DNA from: Rhodoferax sp.
Lineage (GTDB): Bacteria; Pseudomonadota; Gammaproteobacteria; Burkholderiales; Burkholderiaceae_C
Reading direction: 5' to 3'
Length of the DNA: 39,010 bases
NCBI RefSeq assembly: GCF_025356155.1
Contig: NZ_JANXUQ010000284.1
Coordinates: 1-39,010 of the forward strand
Part shown: one piece after another, positions 25,945 to 33,609 of the stretch
Layout: each line of letters begins with the position of its first letter
Numbering within the stretch: position 1 is the first letter of the stretch
Notes under the pieces: generated by a model
What the model was told of the DNA's origin: nothing
Database searches by the model: none
Seen by the model: the letters and a program-made list of their open reading frames with translations, nothing else
Program-made: the position numbers and the translations under genes

Positions 25945-26994
25945 CTAGCGGGCAACTATACTCGCGCCCGCCAAGTCGCGCGTCAGTTGCGCCGCAGGCA
26001 CTGCCCGGCAAACACTGGCATTCTGACCTGACCACAAAGGCGAAAAATCGCCATTCCCCAGAGCTTCAGCTTTTGCACGCAAAGGCGCGATCGCCGTGGT
26101 CGCCAACGGAAACTCTTGGGCCGCTGGGTTGAGCGCGCCCAGCTCGCGCATCACCCGGTTGACAATGCCGCGTGCCGGGCGGCCGGTGAACAGGTTGGTC
26201 AGCGCGGTTTGGCGTGCGGCGTCACTCTGCAGCGCCGCGCGGTGTATGGCGCTGGTGGTGGCCTCGGGGCACAGCATGTATGCCGTGCCGACCTGTGCGG
26301 CGATCGCGCCCAGTGACAGAGCAGCGGCAACGCCTTGGGCGTCGGCAATGCCACCTGCTGCTATCACCGGCACCTTTAACGCCCGCACCAGTTGCGGCAC
26401 CAGCGCAAAGGTCCCCATTTGTACGCTGAGGTCATCGCTCAGGAAATGCCCCCGGTGGCCACCGGCCTCCAGGCCCTGCGCGATGACGGCGTCCACGCCG
26501 CGTGCCTGAAGCCACAGACCTTCCTCCACCGTGGTGGCCGACGCGATGACCTTGGACCCCCAACCACGCACCCGTGCCAGCAAGTCCGCGTTGGGCAAGC
26601 CAAAGTGGAAACTGACCACCGGGGGCGCAAAAGGGGCCACGGTCTCGGCCACTTCTTGATTGAAGGGCATACGTCCTGGCCCCGGAGCAATGGTGACGGG
26701 GTCTATGCCGTGTTCGCCGTAATACGGGGCCAACGCGGCCCGCCACGCGGCTTCGCGTTGGGCATCGGGCTCGGGTGGCATGTGGCAAAAGAAATTGACG
26801 TTAAAAGGTTTGTCGGTCTGGGCACGGATGGCGGTCATTTCTTTGCGCAAAACATCCAGGCCCAGCATGGCGCAGGGCAGCGAGCCCAGGCCACCGGCAT
26901 TGGAAACAGCAATGGCCAACGCGCTGGTTTGTACGCCAGCCATGGGGGCCTGGAGGATGGGGAGTTCTATGCCCAGCAGTTGTTGCAACGTCAT
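25945..26994 (-). CDS. Nitronate monooxygenase-like FMN enzyme
   Basis: A TIM-barrel FMN protein of the nitronate monooxygenase (2-nitropropane dioxygenase) family, 349 aa. Visible motifs: PILQAPMAGVQTSALA at the N-terminus, GGLGSLPCAML, QGLEAGGHRG (phosphate/flavin binding), VPVIAAGGIADAQGVAAALSLGA and GTAYMLCPEA. Members detoxify propionate 3-nitronate or act as NAD(P)H:quinone reductases; the substrate here is unknown. It is antiparallel to the surrounding acpS-nagZ order. Confidence 0.88.
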   Translation of the reverse strand: MTLQQLLGIELPILQAPMAGVQTSALAIAVSNAGGLGSLPCAMLGLDVLRKEMTAIRAQTDKPFNVNFFCHMPPEPDAQREAAWRAALAPYYGEHGIDPVTIAPGPGRMPFNQEVAETVAPFAPPVVSFHFGLPNADLLARVRGWGSKVIASATTVEEGLWLQARGVDAVIAQGLEAGGHRGHFLSDDLSVQMGTFALVPQLVRALKVPVIAAGGIADAQGVAAALSLGAIAAQVGTAYMLCPEATTSAIHRAALQSDAARQTALTNLFTGRPARGIVNRVMRELGALNPAAQEFPLATTAIAPLRAKAEALGNGDFSPLWSGQNASVCRAVPAAQLTRDLAGASIVAR

Positions 26995-27029
26995 GGCGTG
27001 GTGATGGTGAATCGGGTGGACAGAGGGGT

Positions 27030-27314
27030 CTAAAGCGATGGCGCCTGCCGCAGCGGGGCAGGGCGCTCGGCACGCAGCAGTTGCCCGCTAGCCCGTTCGG
27101 TGATACCCCAGCGCGTGCCGGGGTTGGCCAACTTGCGTCCGGCTGCAAACATCTCAATCAGCTTTTCGGCATCTTGTGGGATCAGCATGGGGTCCGTGCC
27201 AAACCAGCGCATGGCTTGGTCGTCGCTGTGCATAGCAAACAGCGCGGGCGCATCGGTGGACACCATTTCACGTAAACGCAGTCGGGTTGTGGTCAATATT
27301 GGAAAGTCACTCAT
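27030..27314 (-). pseudogene. Truncated GNAT (RimJ/RimL-like) acetyltransferase fragment
   Basis: Begins MSDFPILTTTRLRLREMVSTD and continues DDQAMRWFGTDPML, the normal N-terminus of RimJ/RimL-type N-acetyltransferases, but stops after 94 aa, right after RWGITERASGQLL where the acetyl-CoA-binding half (GxxGL, QxxGxG) should begin. The last ~15 residues (RAERPAPLRQAPSL) do not fit the family. No continuation is seen in the other frames downstream. Probably a deletion remnant; a short functional protein is unlikely. Confidence 0.65.
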
Positions 27315-27420
27315 AAATGGCTGGGTAGGTTGGCGGATTGCGCGTGGATTCTGTAGTGTGCCCCAACTGCCATAGCCCGACGCCGTGGCCTGGTTTCGGT
27401 CAAAACACTCTAGCCAAATG

Positions 27421-27469
27421 GGGCTGTAGCCCTCGTACAATATGCTTAAGCAGCTACTGAATTCATAGC
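27421..27469 (-). repeat. Repeat A copy 5, directly before nagZ
   Basis: GGGCTGTAGCCCTCGT at the left and the 17 nt box GCTACTGAATTCATAGC at 27453-27469. Same orientation as copy 4, so copies 4 and 5 are direct repeats flanking the nitronate monooxygenase and GNAT fragment. It ends 23 bp before the nagZ ATG. Confidence 0.8.
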
Positions 27470-27492
27470 ACCCCATTTTGCGAGTGATCACC

Positions 27493-28587
27493 ATGACCGT
27501 CCACGCTCCTCTCATCATCGACATTGCTGGCACCGCGCTGACCAAGGCCGACCGCCACCGGCTCAAGCATCCATTGGTGGGCGGGTTGATTCTGTTTGCA
27601 CGCAACTGGCAAGACCGTGCGCAGCTGACGGCGCTGTGCCACGACATCAAAAAAATCCGTGCAGACCTGCTGATCTGTGTGGACCACGAAGGCGGCCGCG
27701 TGCAGCGCTTCAAGACCGACGGCTTCACGCACCTGCCGCCCATGCGCGCCTTGGGTGAGATGTGGATGCAAGAGCCCACGGCAAACCGCCGCGCCGGCCC
27801 GATGGACGCCACAAACGCCGCCACCGCGTGTGGTTATGTGCTGGGTGCCGAGTTGCGCGCCTGTGGTGTGGACCTGAGTTTTACGCCGGTGCTGGATTTG
27901 GATTACGGAGGTAGTTCCGTCATCGGCGACCGCGCATTTGCCCGTGACCCGCGCGTGGTCAGCCTGCTGGCCAAGAGCCTGATGCAGGGCCTGCTGCAAA
28001 GCGGCATGGCCAACTGCGGCAAACACTTCCCCGGCCACGGCTTTGTCAGCGCTGATTCGCACACCGCTATTCCCGTAGACAAGCGCAGCCGTAAAACCAT
28101 TCTGGCCGACGACGCCGCGCCCTACCGCTGGCTCAACACCGTAACCCGCAGCGTGATGCCGGCACATGTGATCTACCCCAAAGTGGATACGCGGCCCGCA
28201 GGCTTTTCCAGCACCTGGTTGAACGACATTCTGCGCGGCCAGTTGGGCTTTGGCGGCGCCATCTTCAGCGACGACTTGTCGATGGCCGGTGCGCGGGTAA
28301 TCGATGGTAAGGCCGTCAGCTACACGCAGGCCGCACTGGCGGCATTAGCCGCCGGTTGCGACATGGTCTTGTTGTGCAACCAGTCGCTGGCCAGCAGCGA
28401 AGGCGGTGGCAGTGCCATCGATGAATTGATAGACGGATTGACCGAAGCACAGGTCAAAGGCCAGTGGCAGGTCCGCGATGCCAGCGAGTTGCGCCGCTGC
28501 ACATTGGTGCCCCAGACCCCCGCTGTGGAGTGGGATGCGCTGATGGTGCAGCCCGCCTACATGCATGCGCTGGACTGGATTGCCTGA
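27493..28587 (+). CDS. nagZ: Beta-N-acetylhexosaminidase NagZ
   Basis: Glycoside hydrolase family 3 enzyme that removes GlcNAc from anhydromuropeptides in cell wall recycling. Markers: VDHEGGRVQRF, KHFPGHGFVSADSHTAIP (the His-Asp dyad typical of NagZ lies in this loop) and the nucleophile Asp in FSDDLSM. 364 aa. ATG 27493 was preferred to a TTG five codons upstream. Burkholderiales commonly have acpS-nagZ adjacent, so the minus-strand genes in between look inserted. Confidence 0.95.
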   Translation: MTVHAPLIIDIAGTALTKADRHRLKHPLVGGLILFARNWQDRAQLTALCHDIKKIRADLLICVDHEGGRVQRFKTDGFTHLPPMRALGEMWMQEPTANRRAGPMDATNAATACGYVLGAELRACGVDLSFTPVLDLDYGGSSVIGDRAFARDPRVVSLLAKSLMQGLLQSGMANCGKHFPGHGFVSADSHTAIPVDKRSRKTILADDAAPYRWLNTVTRSVMPAHVIYPKVDTRPAGFSSTWLNDILRGQLGFGGAIFSDDLSMAGARVIDGKAVSYTQAALAALAAGCDMVLLCNQSLASSEGGGSAIDELIDGLTEAQVKGQWQVRDASELRRCTLVPQTPAVEWDALMVQPAYMHALDWIA

Positions 28588-28588
28588 G

Positions 28589-29245
28589 GTGCGTCTGAAT
28601 CCCAACTGGCGCAATGCAGTGCCGTGGCGTGCTGGAGCCCCTTGGTGGGCGCTAGTCCTTGTTGTCCTCACTCTGATGGCGCAAGGGTGGCCTGGCGTGC
28701 CGCAAAGTTGGCAATTTGACCGCGACGCGTATGCGGGTGGCGCTTGGTGGCAACTTCTGACGGCACAGTGGGTGCATTGGAGCAACCTGCACGCTGGTGT
28801 CAACGCGATGGGGTTTGCAGTGTTGCTGTTGGCATTGCGGCGCCTGGTCGCCGGGCGCGTACAAGCTGTGGCCCTGTTGGGCGGCTATGTTGGAGTGGCA
28901 CTGGTCATTACGCTGGATGCCAACTGCGCGCGCTATGCCGGCGCATCGGGCGCCTTGCATGGCCTGTTGGCGGGTAGCGCGTTGGCGCTGCTGCTGCAAG
29001 CCCAGCAGCCAGCAGCAGGACCGCGCGCACCGGTCCAATGGCTGGGCGGGCTCGTGCTGCTGGGTTTGGTCATCAAGCTGGTCGTGCAGCATGGGGGCGC
29101 CACCCCGGCGTCACCGGGTTGGCTGGGTTTTGCAACCTATTACCCGGCCCACGAAGCGGGTGCTGTGGGCGGCTTGGTGTCGGTGTTATTGGTCAGCGCG
29201 TTGCGGGGGCGCCAATTGGCGGCGGCCCCAGGCACCGGCGCTTAG
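28589..29245 (+). CDS. rrtA: Rhombosortase (rhomboid-family intramembrane serine protease)
   Basis: A 218 aa polytopic membrane protease of the rhomboid superfamily. About six hydrophobic segments are visible. Family features: WWQLLTAQWVHWSNLHAGVN (residues about 53-72, the W-x-H-x4-H-x3-N block), the nucleophile S120 in YAGASGALHG (GxSG) and the catalytic H178 in YYPAHEAGAVGG. The compact length and the YYPAHE context match rhombosortases, which cleave the GlyGly-CTERM tail of secreted proteins, more than general rhomboids. The neighbouring S8 protease carries such a tail, which strengthens the call. GTG 28589 starts one base after the nagZ stop; an ATG at 28565 overlapping nagZ is also possible. 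Its last 60 bp overlap the protease gene on the other strand. Confidence 0.85.
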   Translation: MRLNPNWRNAVPWRAGAPWWALVLVVLTLMAQGWPGVPQSWQFDRDAYAGGAWWQLLTAQWVHWSNLHAGVNAMGFAVLLLALRRLVAGRVQAVALLGGYVGVALVITLDANCARYAGASGALHGLLAGSALALLLQAQQPAAGPRAPVQWLGGLVLLGLVIKLVVQHGGATPASPGWLGFATYYPAHEAGAVGGLVSVLLVSALRGRQLAAAPGTGA

Positions 29246-31153
29246 CAACAGCAGGCCCGCCGCCAAATCCAGCCATCCCAAGGCACCGCCGCCACCGCCA
29301 CCGCTGGGTGGGGCAACGGGTGTCACTGTCAACGGCGGTATAACTGGCGCTAGGGGTACGACCGGCACCACGGGCGCGACAGGTATTGCCGTCGTCACCG
29401 AAATCTTGACCGATATGCTGGCACCCAGCACCGCGCCATCCGAGGGCTGGATCACCAATGTGTAGTCGCCAGCGGGCGTTGCCTTGGGCCAGTTGAAGAC
29501 ACCCGTAACAGCGTTAAAGCTGGCACCTGCAGGCAAGCCGCTGCCAATAAAGGCCACCTCATCACCATTCGCGTCCGTGGCTGTGGCGGTGAACTGCAAG
29601 GCCCCGCCCGGCAGTACAAATTGCGTGGGCAGTGCGGCCATCATCGGCGCAGCGTTGGCAATACCCTGGGCTTGCAGCAGCATATGTACGGCTTTGAAAG
29701 CATCGAGCAGACCGGCGCCGCAGTCAGTGCGTGTCGCGCACAAAGTGCCTGCGGCATAGGGCCGGGCTGAATTCATGATGGTGGTTTGCACCTCTGCCGG
29801 GGAAATGCCGGGCTTGAGCTGTATTAGCAGCGCGGCCACACCGGCCACCTGGGGTGACGAGAAGCTGGTGCCCGACTTGCTGTCATAACTGTCCGCTGCG
29901 GGCGCTGTTGTGCCAGTGTTGCCGGTGGTGTAGACGTTGTTGCCCATGGCACTGATGCTGGTGCCGGGGCCGATGTTGGCGTAATCGGCGGTGGCACCCT
30001 GCGACGTGTGTGCGGTGACCGCAATCACGCCCTGGCAATTGGCCGGCTGTGTGATGGCGGTGGTCGACGAATCATTGCCGGTGGAAACCACGACGGTGGT
30101 CCCTGCATTGCGCACTGCGGTGATGGCGGTTTGGTAGGTTTGCGAACACGTTCCGCTGCGCCCGAAACTCATGTTGATGACTTTGGCAGGATTGGGGTTG
30201 GCGGGTACACCCGGCACGGCAAGACCCGCGGCCCATTGCAGGGCAGCCGTCGTGTCCGACGTATAACCGCCGCACACACCCAGCACACGCACCGGCAAAA
30301 TCTTGGCACGGTAGGCCACACCAATCACACCGGTATTGTTATTGCCGACGGCGCCAATGATGCCGGCCACATGCGTGCCGTGCCACGACGAGTTTTCAAC
30401 TTCGCACAGGCTGGCCTGGGTATTCCAGTCGCCAGGGTCCAACGCATCGGCATCGCGCCCATCGCCATCGTTGGCCGTCGTGAAATCGTTGGGGCCATCC
30501 GGGCTAATGAAGTCATAGCCCGCCACAATGTTGGCCACCAGGTCTGCATGTGGCCGGTAACCAGTATCCAGCACCGCCACCGTCACGCCGGCTCCGCTGA
30601 CCGGCACGCCGCCCACACTGCGGCCCCACGCATTGGGAAGATTGGCCCCGCCAGCCACCACATAGGGAGACTGCAGATTGCCTTGCTGGGCGGCGTAGAA
30701 CGTGTCATTGGGCAGAAAGTGCGCGTACACCTTTTCGTCCACCTCCGCATATTCCACCCGCGGGTCTTGCGCCACGGTTTGGGCCAGGGCGCTCAGATCG
30801 GCGTGCGCCATGCTCACGCTGGTACGCGCCACATGCGTGTTGCCCGCGACCGATTTCAGATACGACAGCGTTGCGGCGCGCTCTTTGCCGGTGACCGAAA
30901 ACGTGTTCAGCGCATGGACACGCTCCTGTGCCGACGCCACGCTGAACGCACTGTTCTTGCCGTTGGCGCCGTCTTTGAATTTGATGATGAGGCGGTTCAG
31001 ACGCTGCTGCGAGCCGGGCTGCTCGGCCCTGCGCTGGGCCTGTGCCGAGGACTTGGTGGTCGCTATGGTCTGGGTTTGGGCCAGCGCGAACAGCGAGGCG
31101 GTTGTTACAGCAACCGTGGTGGCCGCAGCCAAGTAAAACCGAATTGCTGTCAT
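29186..31153 (-). CDS. Secreted subtilisin-like S8 serine protease with GlyGly-CTERM sorting tail
   Basis: A 655 aa exported protease. Order of parts: signal peptide (1-25), inhibitor I9-like propeptide (about 50-145, ending DPRVEYAEVDEKVYA), S8 catalytic domain with D196 (VLDTGYRPHAD), H258 (WHGTHVAG), oxyanion N360 and S430 (SGTSFSSPQVAG), a putative-Ig domain (about 505-588: LPAGASFNAVTGVFNWP), a Pro/Val-rich linker (590-616) and a terminal SGGGGGG (617-623) + hydrophobic stretch + RR (644-645). That tail is the GlyGly-CTERM type, which rhombosortase removes during type II secretion or surface attachment in Vibrio and others. Third gene of a likely minus-strand operon (28 bp after the lipoprotein gene). 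The ribosome binding site is weak. Confidence 0.93.
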   Translation of the reverse strand: MTAIRFYLAAATTVAVTTASLFALAQTQTIATTKSSAQAQRRAEQPGSQQRLNRLIIKFKDGANGKNSAFSVASAQERVHALNTFSVTGKERAATLSYLKSVAGNTHVARTSVSMAHADLSALAQTVAQDPRVEYAEVDEKVYAHFLPNDTFYAAQQGNLQSPYVVAGGANLPNAWGRSVGGVPVSGAGVTVAVLDTGYRPHADLVANIVAGYDFISPDGPNDFTTANDGDGRDADALDPGDWNTQASLCEVENSSWHGTHVAGIIGAVGNNNTGVIGVAYRAKILPVRVLGVCGGYTSDTTAALQWAAGLAVPGVPANPNPAKVINMSFGRSGTCSQTYQTAITAVRNAGTTVVVSTGNDSSTTAITQPANCQGVIAVTAHTSQGATADYANIGPGTSISAMGNNVYTTGNTGTTAPAADSYDSKSGTSFSSPQVAGVAALLIQLKPGISPAEVQTTIMNSARPYAAGTLCATRTDCGAGLLDAFKAVHMLLQAQGIANAAPMMAALPTQFVLPGGALQFTATATDANGDEVAFIGSGLPAGASFNAVTGVFNWPKATPAGDYTLVIQPSDGAVLGASISVKISVTTAIPVAPVVPVVPLAPVIPPLTVTPVAPPSGGGGGGALGWLDLAAGLLLLSAGAWGRRQLAPPQRADQ

Positions 31154-31181
31154 ATATAAAAATCCGTGTGCGGGCGGTGTT

Positions 31182-31565
31182 TTAATTGGTTTTTACTTTT
31201 TCATCGATCTCCACCCGTGCCACCGAAGGCAGGGCGCCCAGGCGTTGCAATGCACCAGTCGGGTCCTGATTGGCTGGCAGTTGCAGCGCATAGATATGGG
31301 TATCGGCAGAGACTGATGCAATGTATTGCACCGGCATTTTGGCTTGCGTTTGTAAAGTGTTCACAAATGCAGGATCGGCAAAAGCCACGCTCTCTTTGAA
31401 CTGCACAACCACGCGCAGGATCACCAAACTGGTAGCGGGCATGTCGGCCACCATGTTGGGCGGTGGCAAGGCTGGGGGTGGGTGGTAACCGGTGTCGCGG
31501 GCGCAGGCTGTTAGCAGCCCAACCGTGCACGCGCCAAGCACTACCAGTGTGTTACGGATATTCAC
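31182..31565 (-). CDS. Lipoprotein with I9-propeptide-like C-terminus
   Basis: A 127 aa protein starting with a lipoprotein signal (VNIRNTLVVLGACTVGLLTAC, lipobox LTAC) and a short Pro-rich linker. The folded part (about 40-125) ends SVARVEIDEKVKTN, which closely resembles RVEYAEVDEKVYAHF at the end of the propeptide of the adjacent S8 protease. It also shares the alternating strand-helix pattern of I9 inhibitors/propeptides. Inference: a free-standing inhibitor or folding helper for that protease, held at the membrane. The GTG start has a good GGAGAAA ribosome binding site. It sits 28 bp after the small upstream gene and 28 bp before the protease gene. Confidence 0.75.
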   Translation of the reverse strand: MNIRNTLVVLGACTVGLLTACARDTGYHPPPALPPPNMVADMPATSLVILRVVVQFKESVAFADPAFVNTLQTQAKMPVQYIASVSADTHIYALQLPANQDPTGALQRLGALPSVARVEIDEKVKTN

Positions 31566-31593
31566 AAATTTTCTCCGGTCAGGGGCGTCAAAT

Positions 31594-31821
31594 TCAGGGT
31601 GAGCGGTGCAGACGCGAACCCTTGAGTGCGGCGATCTGGTCTTGCGTGGCGGAGTCCAGCACCGGGTTGCGCGCCAATAGCTTGGCATTGGCCAGCAGCG
31701 TGCGCAGTTGCTCGACATCGGTGACCGAGGGCGCGACCTTGATCTGCGCCAGCGCCGCCTGGGTGTTGCCACCCTGTATCAGCGTGACGATCTTGCTGGC
31801 CCAAACATGGGGACGGGACAT
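31594..31821 (-). CDS. Hypothetical 75 aa protein, first gene of the S8 protease operon
   Basis: Starts MSRPHVWASKIVTLIQGGN and is predicted mostly helical; no signal peptide and no recognised domain. AAAGGATTCC precedes the ATG as a plausible ribosome binding site. It is spaced 28 bp from the lipoprotein gene, so the three genes are probably one transcript. Cytoplasmic, function unknown. Confidence 0.6.
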   Translation of the reverse strand: MSRPHVWASKIVTLIQGGNTQAALAQIKVAPSVTDVEQLRTLLANAKLLARNPVLDSATQDQIAALKGSRLHRSP

Positions 31822-31876
31822 GGTGGAATCCTTTTCTCTGTGCGCTCTCAGCAGGGTTTTTGCTCTATGCCATTGT

Positions 31877-31925
31877 GGCACATAGCCCTCGTGAAAAGTG
31901 CCTGAGTAGCTATCAAAACCATAGC
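31877..31925 (-). repeat. Repeat A copy 6, upstream of the S8 operon
   Basis: CATAGCCCTCGT core at 31881-31892 and 17 nt box GCTATCAAAACCATAGC at 31909-31925. It lies between the divergent starts of the 75 aa gene (31821) and the DUF3820 gene (31961). Confidence 0.8.
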
Positions 31926-31960
31926 GCGCCGGGAAGGCGCTAGCGTTATGCTCGCAGGCT

Positions 31961-32173
31961 ATGCAAGCCCAAGACCTCCAACTGCTGGTGACCCGCGAAA
32001 TGCCGTTTGGCAAATACCAGGGCCGATTGATTGCCGACCTGCCTGGCGACTATTTGAATTGGTTTGCCCGCACCGGGTTTCCGAAGGGGGAGATCGGGAG
32101 GTTACTGGCGTTGATGCACGAGATTGACCACAACGGGCTAAGTGATTTGTTGAAGCCGTTGCGGGGACGGTGA
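31961..32173 (+). CDS. DUF3820 family protein
   Basis: A 70 aa protein with the family core MPFGKYQGRLIADLPGDYLNWFAR followed by GFPKGEIGRLL. DUF3820 proteins are small and of unproven function; some are annotated as quorum-sensing-regulated virulence factors, which cannot be assessed here. The ATG follows repeat A copy 6 by 35 bp. Confidence 0.85.
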   Translation: MQAQDLQLLVTREMPFGKYQGRLIADLPGDYLNWFARTGFPKGEIGRLLALMHEIDHNGLSDLLKPLRGR

Positions 32174-32432
32174 GGCCTCAGGGAAGGTCTGCAGTAGACA
32201 CGTTGCAGACTTACGCGGCGCTCCAAAGAAGTCGGTGAAAATGCAGTTTTAATGTCGAAGCAGAACCGGTCCCAACGGTCACTCGCCCATGCAATTTGTC
32301 AGCCGTTCCTGCGTGCGCTACACCGCGCAAGCTTTACTCTTGCACTTATGGCCGCGAGAGTTGGGCCGAATAAAGCACCCAGTTGGCGTAACGCACTGTA
32401 GATGCTTTGATACATGCTGAGGAAGGAAATAA
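32174..32432. other. Intergenic stretch without a recognisable gene
   Basis: Contains an arm pair GTCTGCA/TGCAGAC (around 32188-32212) just after the DUF3820 gene, which may be a weak terminator, and otherwise no motif I can support. GAGGAAGGAAATAA at the right end is the ribosome binding site of the next gene. Confidence 0.4.
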
Positions 32433-33356
32433 ATGAGTGGTTTTACATGTCCCTGTGGGGCACACGTGCAGGACGGAGTCGATTTATCGGGCGACAAGGC
32501 GGTTGTGATTTCCGATATGGACATAGACGAGTTCCGTGGTGAGATAGAAAGGCCTGGTCTTGTCGAGGAATATCCTGATGAGTTGACCCCATGCAAAGTC
32601 TTCCAATGCAGGGAGTGCAAGCGCTTGTTGCTAGAAAGACCTGGCGAGGGCCTGTTTGCGTTTGTTCCTGAGGGGCACTCGGAGTCTATGCTGACTTCAG
32701 CCAGGGGCAAAAAATTCAAAGGAAATTTGAGAGCGGAATGGCAAGACAAAGATGCCAATGGCTATGTGCTTTGGGGTTCGGCTGTCGCTGGCGCAGACAG
32801 CGGCTACGTTTGCGACATAAAGGAATGGGGAAAGTTTCAAGAACTGTACTTCTCGGTATTTCGGAGACTGTTGAGGGCTGATTCTTTGGGGAACGCATGG
32901 TTGCGGCGTAACGTTGGAACCCCGCAGGTTGAAGATGTTCATCACTGGCATTCCCATACTCATCGACTAGAGCATGGCTTGAAGCAAACGATAACGATGG
33001 AAACACTGGAAGATGGACGGCGATTTGTTGATATCACCTTTGGGGCAAGTGCATCTGAACAGGGTAACGTTAATCACTACTCCACATCTTTAAAAAACAA
33101 GTCTTCAAATCAGATTCGTATCTACAGTTTTGGTGGCTATCATTTCAGGCACGGTACGTGGGAGCTAAACACAATTCACAAACGCCTTTACTCTGCTGGG
33201 CGGTTTGTCCAGTGGTATGGGTTGCAATCGCAATGGATTGCTCCTGGCGAGACCGTATGTTTTCCAAACAATTCAGGCTCTCGTCCGATTATCTGGGCCT
33301 ATCACTGCGAGGATGAGGATGGAAACGCGTTTATAGCGGGTGAGCTCCTGCGGTAA
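32433..33356 (+). CDS. Hypothetical protein with N-terminal zinc-ribbon-like cysteines
   Basis: A 307 aa soluble protein that I do not recognise. The N-terminal part has CPCG at residues 6-9 and CRECKRLL near residue 59, an arrangement typical of a zinc ribbon. The second half (about 165-307) is rich in aromatic residues and His (HHWHSHTHRLEHG, FGGYHFRHGTWELN) and looks like a separate beta-rich domain. The base composition is visibly lower in GC than the core genes, with less biased codon use, suggesting an acquired gene. A strong ribosome binding site precedes ATG 32433. It might be a fusion of a small zinc protein and another domain. Confidence 0.75.
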   Translation: MSGFTCPCGAHVQDGVDLSGDKAVVISDMDIDEFRGEIERPGLVEEYPDELTPCKVFQCRECKRLLLERPGEGLFAFVPEGHSESMLTSARGKKFKGNLRAEWQDKDANGYVLWGSAVAGADSGYVCDIKEWGKFQELYFSVFRRLLRADSLGNAWLRRNVGTPQVEDVHHWHSHTHRLEHGLKQTITMETLEDGRRFVDITFGASASEQGNVNHYSTSLKNKSSNQIRIYSFGGYHFRHGTWELNTIHKRLYSAGRFVQWYGLQSQWIAPGETVCFPNNSGSRPIIWAYHCEDEDGNAFIAGELLR

Positions 33357-33497
33357 GTTTTTCCGCAATTGAACGATGTCTTAAAAAATTGAAGGACGGA
33401 CGTGAATGACTGCTTACGCCCTCTGCAGAACTACGTCGTGCTTCGGTTTGCACTCCATTGACTCTACATCACGCATCACGTCCCCGTATCGCCACTC

Positions 33498-33576
33498 GCA
33501 GAGTTTGGGGCCTGGGTCCGCGCCGATTTGTGGGCATTTGACACCATGAGGCACGGGCCCAGACTCCAAACTCTGC
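33498..33576. repeat. Long imperfect inverted repeat between two genes
   Basis: GCAGAGTTTGG (33498-33508) pairs perfectly with CCAAACTCTGC (33566-33576), and CTGGG (33512-33516) with CCCAG (33558-33562). It lies between the convergent 3' ends of the 307 aa gene and the LysR gene. The rest of the 250 bp gap shows no gene. Possibly a bidirectional terminator or a small mobile element end pair. Confidence 0.7.
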
Positions 33577-33609
33577 CGCGCCAACGCATCTAAGCGGGTC
33601 GCCGGCCAC

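Noticed and set aside
30008..31159. 383-codon open frame antisense to the S8 protease
   Set aside because: His/Arg-rich composition typical of antisense shadow, no family resemblance, and full overlap with a gene with intact catalytic residues.
32330..32410. GTTGGGC / GTTGGCGTAAC resembling an integron attC end
   Set aside because: No matching partner site, no cassette structure and no integrase in the window.
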